Positions 20,706 to 30,296 of a stretch of 64,000 nt of DNA are shown piece by piece. Location: NCBI RefSeq assembly GCF_003573695.1, contig NC_039366.1, forward strand, positions 163,250,770 to 163,314,769. Direction: 5' to 3'. Positions within the stretch are counted from its first letter, which is position 1; each line of letters starts with the position of its first letter. Under the pieces are notes generated by a model. That model was not told where the DNA came from. It saw nothing but the letters and a program-made list of their open reading frames with translations, and ran no database searches. The position numbers and the translations under genes were made by a program. The DNA comes from Papaver somniferum. Taxonomy: Eukaryota > Streptophyta > Magnoliopsida > Ranunculales > Papaveraceae.

Positions 20706-23352
20706 TGATGGTGGTTTTTTTTTAAGGCTAAAATTGTAAATGCCGAACTTAATACGCTGACATCCTGCAGAGGATAAAGCTATCCGAGTGATGAATACTT
20801 CTTCAGTTTACTAATTCACCTAGAATGGAGCATGTGGCAACAATCCCAGTATTCTGTGAATTAAATACACCCAGAATGGAGCATGTAGCAACAATCCCGA
20901 TATTTTGTGGATTTATAGCATTATTAATTAATGCATGATTAGCCTTGTATTTCCTGTGTTGTTCCCGCAGAACTCTCATTATTGGTGTGGCATGACGACT
21001 GAGTGTTACTCTTAGCAGAGCAACACGAATCTCCAAGTGTCGATAGTGAGGCATGCACGAAATACCCGTACAGACTACATCTCTCGGTGTGTTATACTAT
21101 CCCGATTAAGCATACATCTCTCGGTGTGTTATACTAGCCCGATTGAGCATACATCTCTCGGTGTATTATACTATCCCGATTGAGCATATTTCTCTCAGTG
21201 TGTTATACTAGCCCGATTGAGCATATTTCCTCAGGGAAATCTGGACTACCCATGTCAGTCTCAGAAACGATCACGTCCACGCAGGTTGGCCGCATGATTT
21301 AACCAGCCTAGACGATCCTCAGCAGGAGCAAGCTATCACCACAATGACCACCAGCGGGCCCGTTTATACCCTGGCCGGTCGAACACATGCCATGTCCCCA
21401 AACAGCCACCAAACACCATCCTTGAAGAAGGATAGTCGAGCTAGTATGGAGTGGCTTGTATGCGCAAAGCTGTTAAAAACAGTCTCAAAGAAGTCGCGAC
21501 CGTCCAACTTCGCAAGCATGGTTGGACGGCTTGGATCATCCCGTGATTGATCAGTGAAGTGCTGGTATGCACATTGGTGGGCCCACTTTTCACCTACAAG
21601 ATCAGCTCTCTCACGACCAAGCCATGGAGCAATAAACGATTGCTCAAAACATGGCTAGCGTGATGCTTTAAAAAACCGTGGAAGTCCACTAGTGTCTTAA
21701 ATTGATCACGACCATCCAACTTCGCAGGCATGGTTGGATGGCTTAGATCACACCTAAGACCGTGGAGCAAGTACACACATGCTCACCGCCGGCCCAACGT
21801 GGGCCCCACACAATCGGCCTCCCCAAGGGAGAATCATAGCTTGCCAAACCGTTAGGTTGAAGTCGTGTACACACGACTGATCCAAAACCCTAATTAGGGT
21901 TTCGGCATGTTACATGTGTTGCTAATTGATCACGAGCGTCCATCTTCGCAAGCATGGGTGGAGGGTGTATATGTAGACTTAAAAGTTCCCGAGCATGTCA
22001 ACATGATCACCGTGGGCCCATCTACACGCATGACCGATCGACCAAGGCCAATCATGGCTGAACGTCTCGAAATGCGCGCCCGAAGTAGGCATGTCGCGCG
22101 GCTTCCAACTCCTTTGCGGCAACGGAATTCTTCCGCAAACCGATCTCAACCACTCAACTTTTCCGGACAAATTGAGTGGCTTAGATCACATCTTCATGGG
22201 ACAGTGAGGTACAGACGTGTACACCGGCAAGCCGTCTACACGCATGCCCGGTCGGTCCTGCCAAAAACGTCTCCCATGCTTGGATTCGACCAAGCTGAAC
22301 AGTGATGCTTGCGCACCTCTTCAAAACCCTAAAACTTCATCAACGGTCGCAGATGAGCGTTATATATCATGTCGTCTGTCCAACTCTACCAGCTTGGTTG
22401 GGCAGCCCAGGCTAGGAGTTAGTTGGCCAATAAGGTGTCGTGGTGATCGCCATCCATCACTCTACCGCATCATGTGATCGGTCAAGGGAGGGATTGCCTA
22501 CGCAGCCTCCAAACGATCACTTGAAGGTAGCTATGCGTGCAGCTGTTTTGAGACGCTTAATCCGCGGTTTACTCTGATAAGCTTTAAAATAGCGATGCTT
22601 CATGCATATTGAATATATTCGATGCATTACATGCATAGAATACACACGGTATTTCATAAATATCGGTTTCCCAAATAACTTAGTTATTTAACCTAGCATC
22701 GTATGCTACCTTATGTGGGTCCCACGATCCACACAATCAAGACATCAAGCATGTCACAAACTGGGGGATACATACCAGGGTATTGGTCTGGCGGTTTACA
22801 GCGTGCAGCGTGCAACGCGCCATCACAAGAACGTGTCGGAAGACATGGATGGTTAGTAATGATGGGAGAATTGGGCAAAGACTGATCGTGTGACACTAAC
22901 ACGACTACACTACTCCATCACTCCACTTGCTCCACTTCCCACGAGAGATGAGGGTTAGGCTCAATGACTTGTATAAATATGTTCTCCTCCCTATTTCTAA
23001 AAAACAGACAAGACAGAAACCAAGTGTTGATACAACGTATTCAGACACACAGAGCTTTGCTTACATTATTGCAAGCCAGTTTGATATTCTGATACAAGTC
23101 AAAAACAGCCAACACCTTCACGATCTCAACACCTTCTTCGCTTCCCTCCCTAAGATTAACCCCATCTCCTTCACTTTGTGACCGAAGCAAGTCTGGAACG
23201 ACCATTTCTTGGTTTAGGCCAGAATTGTACAGATTGATCTCTCGAATCAGAAAGCACTCCCGTGCAGTGCATTTGTTTAGGGTTTAAATTCATTTCTCAT
23301 CCACACACCCCAAATTACCAAAACCAGCAGAAATAGTTTTCACCCATAAACA
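20706..23352 (+). repeat. 3' LTR of the Tat-like element
   Basis: It matches the 5' LTR end to end apart from scattered substitutions and four rather than five 37-bp units. The TATA box copy is at 22972-22979. It is followed directly by resumed MULE motif sequence (GTGCCGAC). Confidence 0.88.
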
Positions 23353-23563
23353 ATTATTAAGTGCCGACTGTTAAGCAGCTGGCACACATTTAATTTAGTA
23401 CAATGCCGACTTTACATCGAATACAAACCTTAAGAATTTAATTAGAGCATACAAACCTTAATTAAAGCATACAAATGTTAAAAACTTAACCCTAACACAT
23501 TTGGGATATAGATAGTATCTTTTTCCGGTACACAATTTCTTAAGAAAAGTAATTAGCTTCATC

Positions 23564-23839
23564 TTACCGTCGTGGATCTGTGCATGGTAGAAGGTTGATT
23601 TTAGCAATTTCTTCTTCATACGGAGCTAGGCGCTCATCTATATAATAGAAAAACCCACAACAAGTGCATTTTGAAGCATACGGATGATATACATCTCCTA
23701 CTGCAGCTTTCATGAGAAATAAGAATCCCTTACAACCTTCAATAATGCATTTTCCTTAAAAGGGACAATCGTTTGCAAAATGACCACTTAGTGTACAAAA
23801 ACAACAAATATTTGGTTGTGTTGCACTTGAAACTTCCAT
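23564..23839 (-). pseudogene. Small zinc-knuckle/GRF-like accessory protein of the MULE
   Basis: From ATG at 23839 to TAA at 23564-23566 the frame encodes 91 codons with one internal TAA after DCPF. Residues ~12-25 are CCFCTLSGHFANDC, a CX2CX4HX4C zinc knuckle. The second half has paired cysteines (KCTCCGFFYYIDE) that resemble the end of a GRF-type zinc finger. The protein probably binds nucleic acid. It lies between two motif arrays of the MULE and points toward the Tat-like insertion. It is too short for most ORF listings because of the stop. A function in transposition is inferred from position only. Confidence 0.55.
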
Positions 23840-23999
23840 TCTTTATGCAAGGTCGAAGATGAAGTTGAGAATGCTTTTATAATAACAACACACCTAATAT
23901 CTTGATTTTGAAATTTATAGCCGTTGAGCATTCAATGGCTTGTACTTTGTACTTAAAAAGTAATATTTTTATACAAATAACATTTACGGCAGGGTTGAG

Positions 24000-25090
24000 A
24001 TTTCAAACCATGCCGACTACCTATCCCTGACGGCACTATAGCATATAACATGGTATGGTCGGCAAGGTCGAGCTTACAAACCATGCCGACTTACTGTAAC
24101 TCTAATATTGTCTAAAACTGCACAAAAAAGAATAACTTCTATAGCAACTGAAACTGAAAATTAACATAAGTTTAACAAGTCTAAAACCACAATCTAATAG
24201 TTTAAAACTTAATGAAGAGTTCAAACCACAATCTAAGTTTCTAAACCAAGTGAAACATAATAAAGTTTAAGAAATTCATGGATCATTCTCATTGTTGTTA
24301 TCTTCCTCCCCATCACTAGCTTTTTCACCAGCATCAGCTTTTGCTTTTCCCTTATCTGGACCTATGTAGTCACCGGCCTCATTGTAATAGGGGTTCACTC
24401 CAGAAAAGTCACATGCCCCGAAAAAAGTTCTTGGATCAACCTCCTCTTCTTCCTCCTCTGATGATGTGCATTCAACATAGTTGAGGGGACTGCTAGGACT
24501 GTGCATAAACCTTAGGAATTCTTCAGAATCTTTCTTACCCATCAGAAGTAACTTTCTTACAGGGCAATTCTCTTCAGTTTCATCTTTAGGATCTTCTAAA
24601 TTGGGATAAATTCCGTCAATAAATTCTAATAGCTCTTCTGCATTTACCGTACAAGGTAGATCTTCTTTTTTTTTTCCCCTGGGAACCTAAACAATGCACA
24701 AATAAAAGATATAAATTTTTACACATTGAAACATGGTTTTGGTCATAGGTTCGGCAAGGTCGAGAGTCTATACATCGCCAACTAATACTTTCTCGGCAAG
24801 ATTGTAATCATATACCAAGCCGACCAACACACAGTCGGTAAGGTCCTATACAAGAAAAATGTCAACGGTTAACTCAGAAAATTAAGGTTTCTGTGACCTA
24901 AAGTCGGCAAGGTACAAGTCTAAGAATATGCCAAAAAGTCGGCAGGGTTCGTTATTGGATACCATGCCGGCCCTGGTTATTGTCTAACAGTCGCCATGGC
25001 TGTTATGAAAAGTCGGCAGGTTATTCATCCTGAGACCATGCCGGCTCTTACAAAATACCAACAGTTGGCGTGGTTCTAAATTATCGACCT
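24000..25090. repeat. MULE motif array, right-hand blocks
   Basis: Two blocks (about 24000-24090 and 24750-25090) carry GTCGGCAAGGT, GTCGGCAGG and ATGCCGGC/ATGCCGAC, largely as facing pairs with 10-30 bp between arms. The second block lies inside the probable intron of the minus-strand gene at 24276-25353. Confidence 0.8.
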
Positions 25091-25353
25091 TGCCGACTGA
25101 AAACACATAAATCATAATTTTTGATGATCTAACCTAATATAACAATCGTACAACACATCAGAATAACGGGTTTGAGTTTAGAAATCACTTACAGTATTCT
25201 TTTCGCCTGTAAAGGTTTCTTTTCAGCATCTTCAAGGATTGCATTCTTGGGTTTACTCGTTCCAACTTTTCCCTTACCTTTTCCCTCTGATTTGGATCTT
25301 TTCATGTTACCTGTTGAATCTCTCTTGCTACTAGATCGTTTAGAATCAACCAT
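24276..25353 (-). CDS. Two-exon acidic/basic accessory gene of the MULE, unknown function
   Basis: Exon 1 starts at ATG 25353. It encodes a Lys/Ser-rich segment (SKRSSSKRD, GKGKGKVG) and ends at a good donor (GTAAGT at about 25189). Exon 2, after a TTTAG acceptor near 24692, encodes an acidic protein (LLEFIDGIYPNLED..., SSEEEEEEVDPRTFFGACDF) ending with TGA at 24276. The intron contains a MULE motif array. My hand splice leaves the exons one base out of frame, near an A10 run, so either the junction is misplaced or the gene is mutated. The N-terminus could be a nuclear localisation signal. I recognise no family. Confidence 0.45.
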
Positions 25354-25497
25354 TTTTTTGTAGAAAATCAAAATTGAAATTTTTGGTTGGATGGAATAAG
25401 ATGAAGGAAGGAGAAGAGGAGAGGGATTAGAGAAGATAGATTAGAGGAAGATTAAACAGTTTTTAGTTTTTAAGTTTAGGGTTTAGTTTTAGGTTAA

Positions 25498-25610
25498 TTA
25501 ATGCAGGGGTACTAAAGTAACTTTACCACGTTTTGGCCTCCCCTTAGTAAGGGCACTAGTCCATTTAAATTTGGGTATACCCCAATTAATCTGGGTATAC
25601 CCAATCTCGC
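25498..25610 (-). repeat. Right terminal region of the MULE
   Basis: On the minus strand this reads GGGTATACCCAGATTAATTG followed by a second GGGGTATACCC, then ACCCCTGCATTAATTAA. The same order appears on + at 1934-2055. It lies about 150 bp upstream of the accessory gene's ATG and probably includes its promoter. Confidence 0.6.
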
Positions 25611-25782
25611 GAGGATAATAAAGATGCATTATTAAAAAAATAAAAATAAAAATAAATAAATGCATTTTATCTAAGTCTTTTTTTTTTTGATAAGAAGACA
25701 TTTATTTATATATAAGCTTAAGTTTGCAAAATATACAAGATAGGAGTTAATCCAAGATTAACTCTTTCTAGGACGTTTGACA

Positions 25783-26379
25783 TTACATTTCCATTTTCAT
25801 TCTAGAGAAATAACTGATTTTCCTAGATCTTACTTCTTTAGCTAATTTGTCTTCGAAATTAACACAGGTTCTAGATTTATACATAAAGGAAACTGAAACA
25901 CAATGCATAAGAGAAAATTTGCATCTATTGATGCTTGTTTGAGACCTCCAAGGTTGGTTTTCAGGATCTGCTTCACCTTTCAAAATTTTCATCAAGATTT
26001 GACAATCACTGATTATGCAGCAATTTTGTAGCTTTAGTTCCTTCATCCACCTTATCGCCTCAAATCCGAATTTTGCTTCAGCTTCTAAGGGGATGGAAGC
26101 CCAGCTGCATCCTGCTCGACAATGTTTTCTGATCCCTGTTTTATCAAGAATAGAGATTGCATATCCCATAGTGTAATCAGCTTCAATAAAATAGGTGTCA
26201 AAATGTATAAACCAATCATAATTGTCACTGTCAGAGTTGTGACTGTTGTAATGAGACTTCTTAGCATCGGTAGAAACATGACCAGCTTTATTGTCCCTAT
26301 CTATACTTAACTTCAGGTGGGATGCTCTAATATTATCAATCAGTTTTTGCACATCAGGCACTACATTATCAAAATGCAC
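25783..26379 (-). pseudogene. LINE RNase H domain (RVT_3 type)
   Basis: This is the C-terminal domain of ORF2. It includes WFIHFDTYFIEADYTMGYAI, corresponding to the 'DGA...G-G-I' start of plant non-LTR RNase H, and LEAEAKFGFEAIRWM with the catalytic Glu region. SDCQILMKIL carries the third catalytic Asp. The first Asp survives in HFDT. The domain end (CVNFEDKLAKEVR) matches the 'N-x-x-AD-x-LAK' motif. It is separated from the preceding ORF by a frame change near 26380-26404. Confidence 0.75.
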
Positions 26380-26403
26380 ATTGTTCCTATATTTCCAGAT
26401 GGA

Positions 26404-27186
26404 TCACAAGATAAAATAAATCAAATTGTGCTTTTCATTAAGAGATTTAACATTCATCCAGGTTTTAAACCATTTCAAGATATTAGTATTTCCACTGTTA
26501 AGGTGGATGTTATTCAGATTAAAATCTTGCCAAACCTTCCTAGAAAAGCTACAATTCACAAACAAATGCATTTCATCCTCAACATTCTGATTATCACACA
26601 TCATGCAGTATGGTTCAGTATCCTTAACATATTTAGACATGTTTTTTCCAAGAGCAAGAGCATTATTCACAACTTTCCAACAAAACATATTCACTTTAGG
26701 GGTAATATTAAGTTTCCAAATCTGTTTCCAGAAATTAGCTTCATCTTTGTCAAAGTGAAGATTAGTCAGATAATTATAAACTGACGTAGTCGTGAGATTC
26801 CCAGAAGTCGTAGATTTCCATCTGATTCTATCATGCTCATATGTATTAGTAGCAACAGCTTTAATAGCATTATGATAAGCAATATCAATGTAGTAACTAA
26901 TAATGCACATATCCCAATCTCCATATGCATTCATAAGATCACAGACATAATTAGGCATATTACAGTCATAACTCATAGGAGTTAAAAGTTGTGTTTGGTT
27001 GGGGAGCCAGAAATCAGTCCAAATGTTAATTGTCTCACCATTATTAACTTTCCAGACATAATTCGACTTAATAACATCAAGTCTTTTTTTGATACTATTC
27101 CAGATCCACGAGTTCTTATGCTTTCTGGTTTTCTTTAAAGGGTGGTGTCTTCTGAAATATTTATGCTTAAGAATTTTTGCCCACAA
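26404..27186 (-). pseudogene. LINE ORF2 zf-RVT region
   Basis: The segment WNSIKKRLDVIKSNYVWKVNNGETINIWTDFW and the later FWKQIWKLNITPKVNMFCWK are standard for the region between RT and RNase H in plant L1 ORF2 (PF13966). The zinc-binding pattern CMMCDNQNVEDEMHLFVNC is intact. Stops at both ends separate it from its neighbours in what was one ORF. Confidence 0.85.
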
Positions 27187-27372
27187 TTGTTCCTGATTGT
27201 GAAGTAACCTCCAAGCTAGTTTAGTGATTAAAGCTAGATTATGTTTATGCGGATTTCTAATCCCTAGTCCACCTTGCCGAATATCTTTAGTAATACTAGG
27301 CCAGGCTATAGGATAGTAACATTTTTTTTATTCTTTTTCTGCCACCAGAAATCTCTCTGAATCTTATCAATA

Positions 27373-28822
27373 TTATCTAAAGTTTTTTTTAGGAAAAGCG
27401 AGGCACTGCATTTGATGATTAGGGTAAGCAATAAGAACATGTTTTATTAAAACAGTGCGACCGGCTTGGTTAAACATTTTTACAATCCAGCCTTGAAGAA
27501 TAGTGTAATATTTGTTAAGCAGAGGTTCAAAATTATTCACTTTATTTTTATCAAAGAAAAGCGGAGTTCCTAAATATTTATCATTCATAGAGATTTTTCT
27601 AATTTTTAAGATTTTAGAGATAATTTTACAATGTTTGTTATGCATCTTAGGAGTGAAGTAAACACCCGATTTGTTAAAATTTACTACTTGACCAGTCATT
27701 TCACCAAAAGTGTTAAGAATATTAACTAAATTTTTAGCTTCAGTAAGGCTAGCTTTAGCAAATAAAAAGCAGTCATCAGCAAAAAAAAGGTGCGAAACAG
27801 TAGAGGCAGTTCTAGCTACTTTAACACCAGTTATAAGTTTATCTTCCTCAGCTTTAAAGAGCATTTTCGAAAGCACTTCCATGCAGATAATAAACAGGTA
27901 AGGGAACAAAAGATCCCCTTGCCTGATTCCTCTAGAAACAGTGAACCTTTCACCAGGAACACCATTCAAAAGAACAAAAAAAGAAGTTGTAGAAACACAT
28001 TGCATAATAAGATGGCAAACATCTTCACAGAAACCAAAAGAGAGGAGAGTTTGATTCAGAAAATCCCATTCGATTCTATCAAATGCTTTAGAAAGATCAA
28101 TTTTTAGAGCCACGTGGCCATTTTTGTTTTTTGAATTCTTCATAGTGTGTAAGATTTCATGCGCAACTATGATATTATCAGTAATTTGACGACCAGGAAT
28201 GAAAGCAGACTGGTTTTGTGAAATAATCTTAGTACGCATAGGTTTTATTCTGTTTGTTAAGATTTTAGCTATCAATTTATAGGTAGTATTACTAAGGCTG
28301 ATAGGTCTAAAGTCACTAGGGGTGAAGGGATTTTGAACTTTGGGAATAAGAGTTATGTAAGAATAGTTCATTTCTTTAAGTAAAAACTTCTTCCTGAAAA
28401 AATCTTGAACAAAGTTAGTGATATCCGATTTCACTAAATCCCAGTTTTCTTTAAAGAAACTGGCAGGATAACCATCAGGGCCAGGAGCACCCCATTGGTT
28501 CATGTTGAAAAGAGTATTTTTTTATTTCAAGCTCATCAGGAATCTTAATAAGACTATTGTTATCAGCTTCACTAATACAAGGTTTAATAAGACTGTTTAG
28601 TAAGTTAAGGTGTTGCGTGTTGTTAGTTGTGCTAATTGTTTTAAAATGTTTGATAAGCATATTATCTAATTGAGTGTTGTCATCAATCCAGAGACCAGTA
28701 TCATCTCTATGTGTGAATATGATTAATTCTTCTTCTGTTGTTAGCGTATTGATGGAAGAAAGATGTATTACGATCAAAGTCTTTAATAAATTTATCTTTC
28801 GAGAGGTGATTCTAGTAATCAT
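27373..28822 (-). pseudogene. LINE reverse transcriptase
   Basis: The frame holds the non-LTR RT motifs in order: APGPDGYPASFFK, LIPKVQNP, DFRPISLSNTTYKLIAK, NQSAFIPGRQITDNI, LKIDLSKAFDRIEWDF, SRGIRQGDLLFPYLF and LFFADDCFLF. The FADD box with its catalytic Asp pair is intact. The upstream linker (28475-28822) lies in another frame after a 1-base shift near 28500. The enzyme would perform target-primed reverse transcription; breaks elsewhere prevent a full ORF2. Confidence 0.9.
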
Positions 28823-29580
28823 ATTCTCTGTTGTACCAGACTTCTAAGCTATTCTGAGTATCTTTTATTTCTAACATAGGTAAAGGATCCATAAAGCGGA
28901 GAAGTTCTATTTTTTTATTAAGATTTTCGATATTTTGAAAAATGTTATCAAAAACAGATCTGTTCCATTCAGAGAGAGTGTAAGAAAGATTTTTAAGATT
29001 TCTTTGCAAACTAAAGGCAAAGGAGCCTCTGATATTACAGTCCCAGTTATCAGCAACATGCTTTTTAAAATTATCATGACTAAACCAAGTTCTAATAACT
29101 CTAAAAGATTTGCGAATATTAATCTTAACATGCTTACAATTTAGCAAAATCGGAGTGTGATCAGAACCTACTCTAGACAAGTGACTAACTAAAGCATCAG
29201 GATACATAGCAAACCAAACAGGGGAAGTGAGCACTCTATCTATTCTTTCTTTAATGTTTTCGTGACCTTCTCTGTTATTGGACCATGTGAAAGGAATTCC
29301 TTGAAATCTAAGATCCATTAGTCCAAGACTCTGGATGTTGTCATGAATGAATTTATTAATATGAGTTATGTCTTTCCCACCTTGCTTATCATTAACATGC
29401 AACACAAAGTTTAAGTCACCTATAATGATCCAAGAGTATTAGGATTTAAACTACAAAAATAGTTAATTTTGTCCCATTGCATTTTCTTTCCTAAATCATT
29501 TAAGGACCCATGCATACAAATCACATTCCAACAGTTATTATGGCAATCATGCAGTTAGATTAGCTCGAGGTAATCATTAC
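28812..29580 (-). pseudogene. LINE endonuclease, C-terminal half
   Basis: It includes IIGDLNFVLH (the catalytic GD-x-N of exonuclease-endonuclease-phosphatase enzymes), GLMDLRFQGIPFTWSNN, RIDRVLTSPVW and SDHTPILL with the catalytic His of the SDH motif. A frameshift lies near 29440. The N-terminal half with the catalytic Glu is deleted. Confidence 0.85.
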
Positions 29581-30156
29581 AAACATTGATTATAACAATC
29601 TATGGAATTAGGGTTTGCAGCTTCAAAAAGAAGACGAAAGATTAAGACAACAGCGTAAAAACAATTGGTAACTAATAATAAAATCAGAAGTGGGGAAGAT
29701 CGATGATAGCAAGAAAAATATAATCAAATTCGTGCCGGAAAAAGGTTTGCGAAGAATCAGAGGAGAGGAATTTTTGGTGAGTTGTGAATCGGCGAGTTTT
29801 GCCGACTAAAACAACCACTCTCACACCCTCCTATGATTTTATCTAAGTCATTGGTAGCTACATAACAAAACTGTACACAATCTCTGAGAAATACAAGATC
29901 ACCGGCTCAAATTCAAACCGTATATCGAGGTCTATCTATCTCTGGCAACCGGGAACGCTGGGGTTATTTCAGTAACGAAACGGTTATTCATGAAACTCTG
30001 ACTTGGTATCAACCGGTTTATCCGGTAACCCTAATTGGTTCATAAAATTTACCAATACCCTAAAACCGGTTTTCTTAATGGTTCATCAGATTAGAGCGGC
30101 CGTCTGGGTTCCAAGCATACAAAACCGGCTCTTTTTCACTCTTAAGATCTCCACCC

Positions 30157-30163
30157 TATAAAT
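30157..30163 (+). promoter_or_regulatory. TATA box of the hAT-derived gene
   Basis: TATAAAT lies 140 bp upstream of the ATG and ahead of a leader containing an intron (30241-30295, GTAAGT...TTTTAG) that ends one base before the ATG. Confidence 0.6.
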
Positions 30164-30296
30164 CATACAGGGTTCGAAAACTTCTGGAGAATCTTTTTGA
30201 GTAAGTTCTTACTTTTCATTACTTAATAATTTTCAGTTCAGTAAGTATTTTTTTGTGATTTCATCTTTGGTGCTTGTTTCGATTTGGAATTTTAGA

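Larger units (their letters stand above)
14221..23352 (+). mobile_element. Defective Tat-like Ty3 retrotransposon with paired 2.65-kb LTRs
   Basis: The two LTRs (14221-16909 and 20706-23352) start TGATGGTGG and end ATAAACA. They agree line after line with scattered substitutions and a one-unit difference in a 37-bp repeat. TGGCGACCACAGTGGGAG at 16912-16929 is the primer-binding site; a tRNA-Arg primer is plausible but unchecked. The 3.8-kb interior has gag-like, protease and partial RT sequence, then no RNase H or integrase. A polypurine-like GGCAGGGGA precedes the 3' LTR. Flanks GTTGT and ATTAT do not match, so no target duplication is seen. Confidence 0.85.
1930..25610 (+). mobile_element. 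Large OTU-domain MULE, interrupted by three LTR elements
   Basis: The two ends carry related inverted sequences. TTGGGGTATACCCAAATTAA at about 1934-1953, then a second GGGGTATACC copy, is matched in reverse at about 25565-25610. Further in, ACTTACCCCTGCAATGATTAA near 2040 pairs with a reverse-complement relative near 25500. Between them are blocks of GTCGGCAAGGT/ATGCCGAC motifs (2655-2690, 5240-5640, 13916-14220, 23363-25090), a MULE transposase on + and two small genes on -. The blocks are separated by inserted LTR elements at 2704-5211, about 6490-12080 and 14221-23352. Without those inserts the element would be roughly 6.5 kb, plus a deleted transposase centre. MULEs usually make 9-bp target duplications; I could not find one, and the left end is decayed and lies near an assembly gap. 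The transposase and motif blocks are firm; the exact ends are inferred. Confidence 0.65.
25664..29849 (-). mobile_element. L1-type LINE with 14-bp target duplication
   Basis: ATTTTATCTAAGTC occurs at 25664-25677 and 29836-29849. The element between them starts on + with T12 (the poly-A tail on -) and carries, on -, endonuclease end, reverse transcriptase, zinc-binding region and RNase H in L1 order. The 260 bp at the 5' end (29575-29835) look like a leader (pyrimidine-rich with AAACCCTAA), yet ORF1 and most of the endonuclease are missing. The copy is therefore internally deleted rather than simply 5'-truncated. Frames are broken at several points. Confidence 0.85.

Noticed and set aside
26317..26784. 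155-aa plus-strand ORF
   Set aside because: Antisense shadow of the LINE zf-RVT and RNase H region.
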